NCBI GenBank assembly: GCA_000402835.1
Contig: AQRZ01000047.1
Location: 1 to 32,747, forward strand
Direction of reading: 5' to 3'
DNA length: 32,747 nt
Source: Synergistetes bacterium JGI 0000079-D21
Lineage (GTDB): Bacteria; Synergistota; Synergistia; Synergistales; 79-D21
The notes beneath the pieces are model-generated. The model was not told the origin of the DNA. It saw only the letters and a list, made by a program, of their open reading frames with translations, and made no database searches. The position numbers and the translations under genes are program-made. Every line of letters starts with the position of its first letter. The first letter of the stretch is position 1. This document shows, piece by piece, positions 32,468 through 32,747 of this stretch.

Positions 32468-32747
32468 AATCAAGCCACTAATGCCGCTTGTTTTCGCCGG
32501 ACCTGCTTCGGGGAAAGATACCCCAGAGATTGATGCGGCCTTCCCTCGCTGTACCAGTGAATCCAGCCAGCGATCTATCGCCTCGCTTCCTCGAAGGACC
32601 GAAAATCCTCGACCAGACGCATTCTTCCTTCAGGCTCCTGAAAAATCTTTCGATCATGCCGTTCTGTTCCGGCGTATAGGGCGTCACGAATTCCTGGGGC
32701 AATCCGTAATCCCGGCACATTTCCAGGAATCTCCGGCTTTGGAACAC
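32457..32747 (-). mobile_element. IS3-family element, end fragment (continues past right edge)
   Basis: The element's end lies at about 32457, where QueG-like coding sequence gives way to TGCTCCCCTGAAATCAAG. The transposase frame ends just inside, as in IS3-family elements. The other end and any target duplication are beyond the window. Confidence 0.75.
32470..32747 (-). pseudogene. IS3-family transposase (OrfB) C-terminal part, decayed
   Basis: The visible part is the end of the DDE integrase core: YTPEQNGMIERFFRSLKEEC, with the catalytic Glu in IERFF. After ECVW (about 32613) the frame slips. The expected ending (EDFRSFEEARR, then IAGWIHWYSEGRPHQSLGYL, then SPKQVRRKQAALVA) continues in another frame and carries a TAG stop at 32575-32577. 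One frameshift plus one nonsense codon mean this copy cannot make the full protein. The 5' part lies beyond the window. Confidence 0.85.

Noticed and set aside
1..32747. CRISPR array, tRNA, rRNA or prophage
   Set aside because: No regularly spaced direct repeats, cloverleaf genes or phage structural genes were found by reading both strands.

Overview
The window is about 62 percent G+C by eye and gene-dense, with no gene-free stretch over 300 bases. It looks like an anaerobic, amino-acid-fermenting bacterium. The main evidence is a single-chain pyruvate:ferredoxin oxidoreductase, a corrinoid-activator-like ATPase, a TRAP carboxylate transporter, an alanine:cation symporter, a D-aminoacylase and two YgeY-type M20 peptidases. 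Synergistota, or a deep Firmicutes-like lineage, would fit. This is inference only: there is no rRNA gene to settle it.

Region 1 (1-7352). The minus strand carries a 103-aa protein, an ArsA/Get3-type ATPase, a PEBP-family protein, the pyruvate oxidoreductase and the start of a GntR regulator that runs off the left edge. A small two-helix membrane protein lies on the plus strand, convergent with a major-facilitator gene that lacks its 5' part. The first 95 bases of the window recur, inverted and identical, at 7353-7447. The GntR gene is therefore split: its DNA-binding half is at the left edge and its ligand-binding half is at 7353-7857. Flipping 96-7352 would rebuild an intact 225-aa regulator. 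This is either a real inversion or an assembly/amplification chimera, and gene order left of 7353 should be treated with care.

Region 2 (7353-21682). The C-terminal GntR half is translationally coupled to a RACo-like ASKHA ATPase and ends at a strong two-way terminator. Opposite it is a probable nine-gene minus-strand operon. In transcription order it encodes an alanine symporter, two tandem M20 peptidases (one with a damaged active site), a threonine-synthase-like enzyme, a second fold-type-II PLP enzyme, an N-acyl-D-amino-acid deacylase and the three TRAP genes. A LysR regulator diverges from its head. Together these genes look like an uptake, deacylation and degradation route for acylated or unusual amino acids.

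Region 3 (21742-28424). glyA and a short RemB-like gene plus gyrB diverge from a shared promoter region. GyrB is a 1670-aa precursor interrupted by two inteins of different types, one on each side of the catalytic acidic residues of its TOPRIM domain. Removing them leaves a normal 634-aa GyrB. Intein 1 has an HNH-like nuclease and a tandem W-x-x-P repeat array in DNA of lower G+C. Intein 2 has a LAGLIDADG nuclease and a helix-turn-helix-like insert.

Region 4 (28450-32747). A small secreted protein carries an in-frame TGA. Divergent from it is a fusion of an ARPP-1-like domain with an ADP-ribosylglycohydrolase, followed by a WYL-domain regulator and a QueG-like iron-sulfur protein. The last gene is cut short by the end of a decayed IS3-family element that runs off the right edge.
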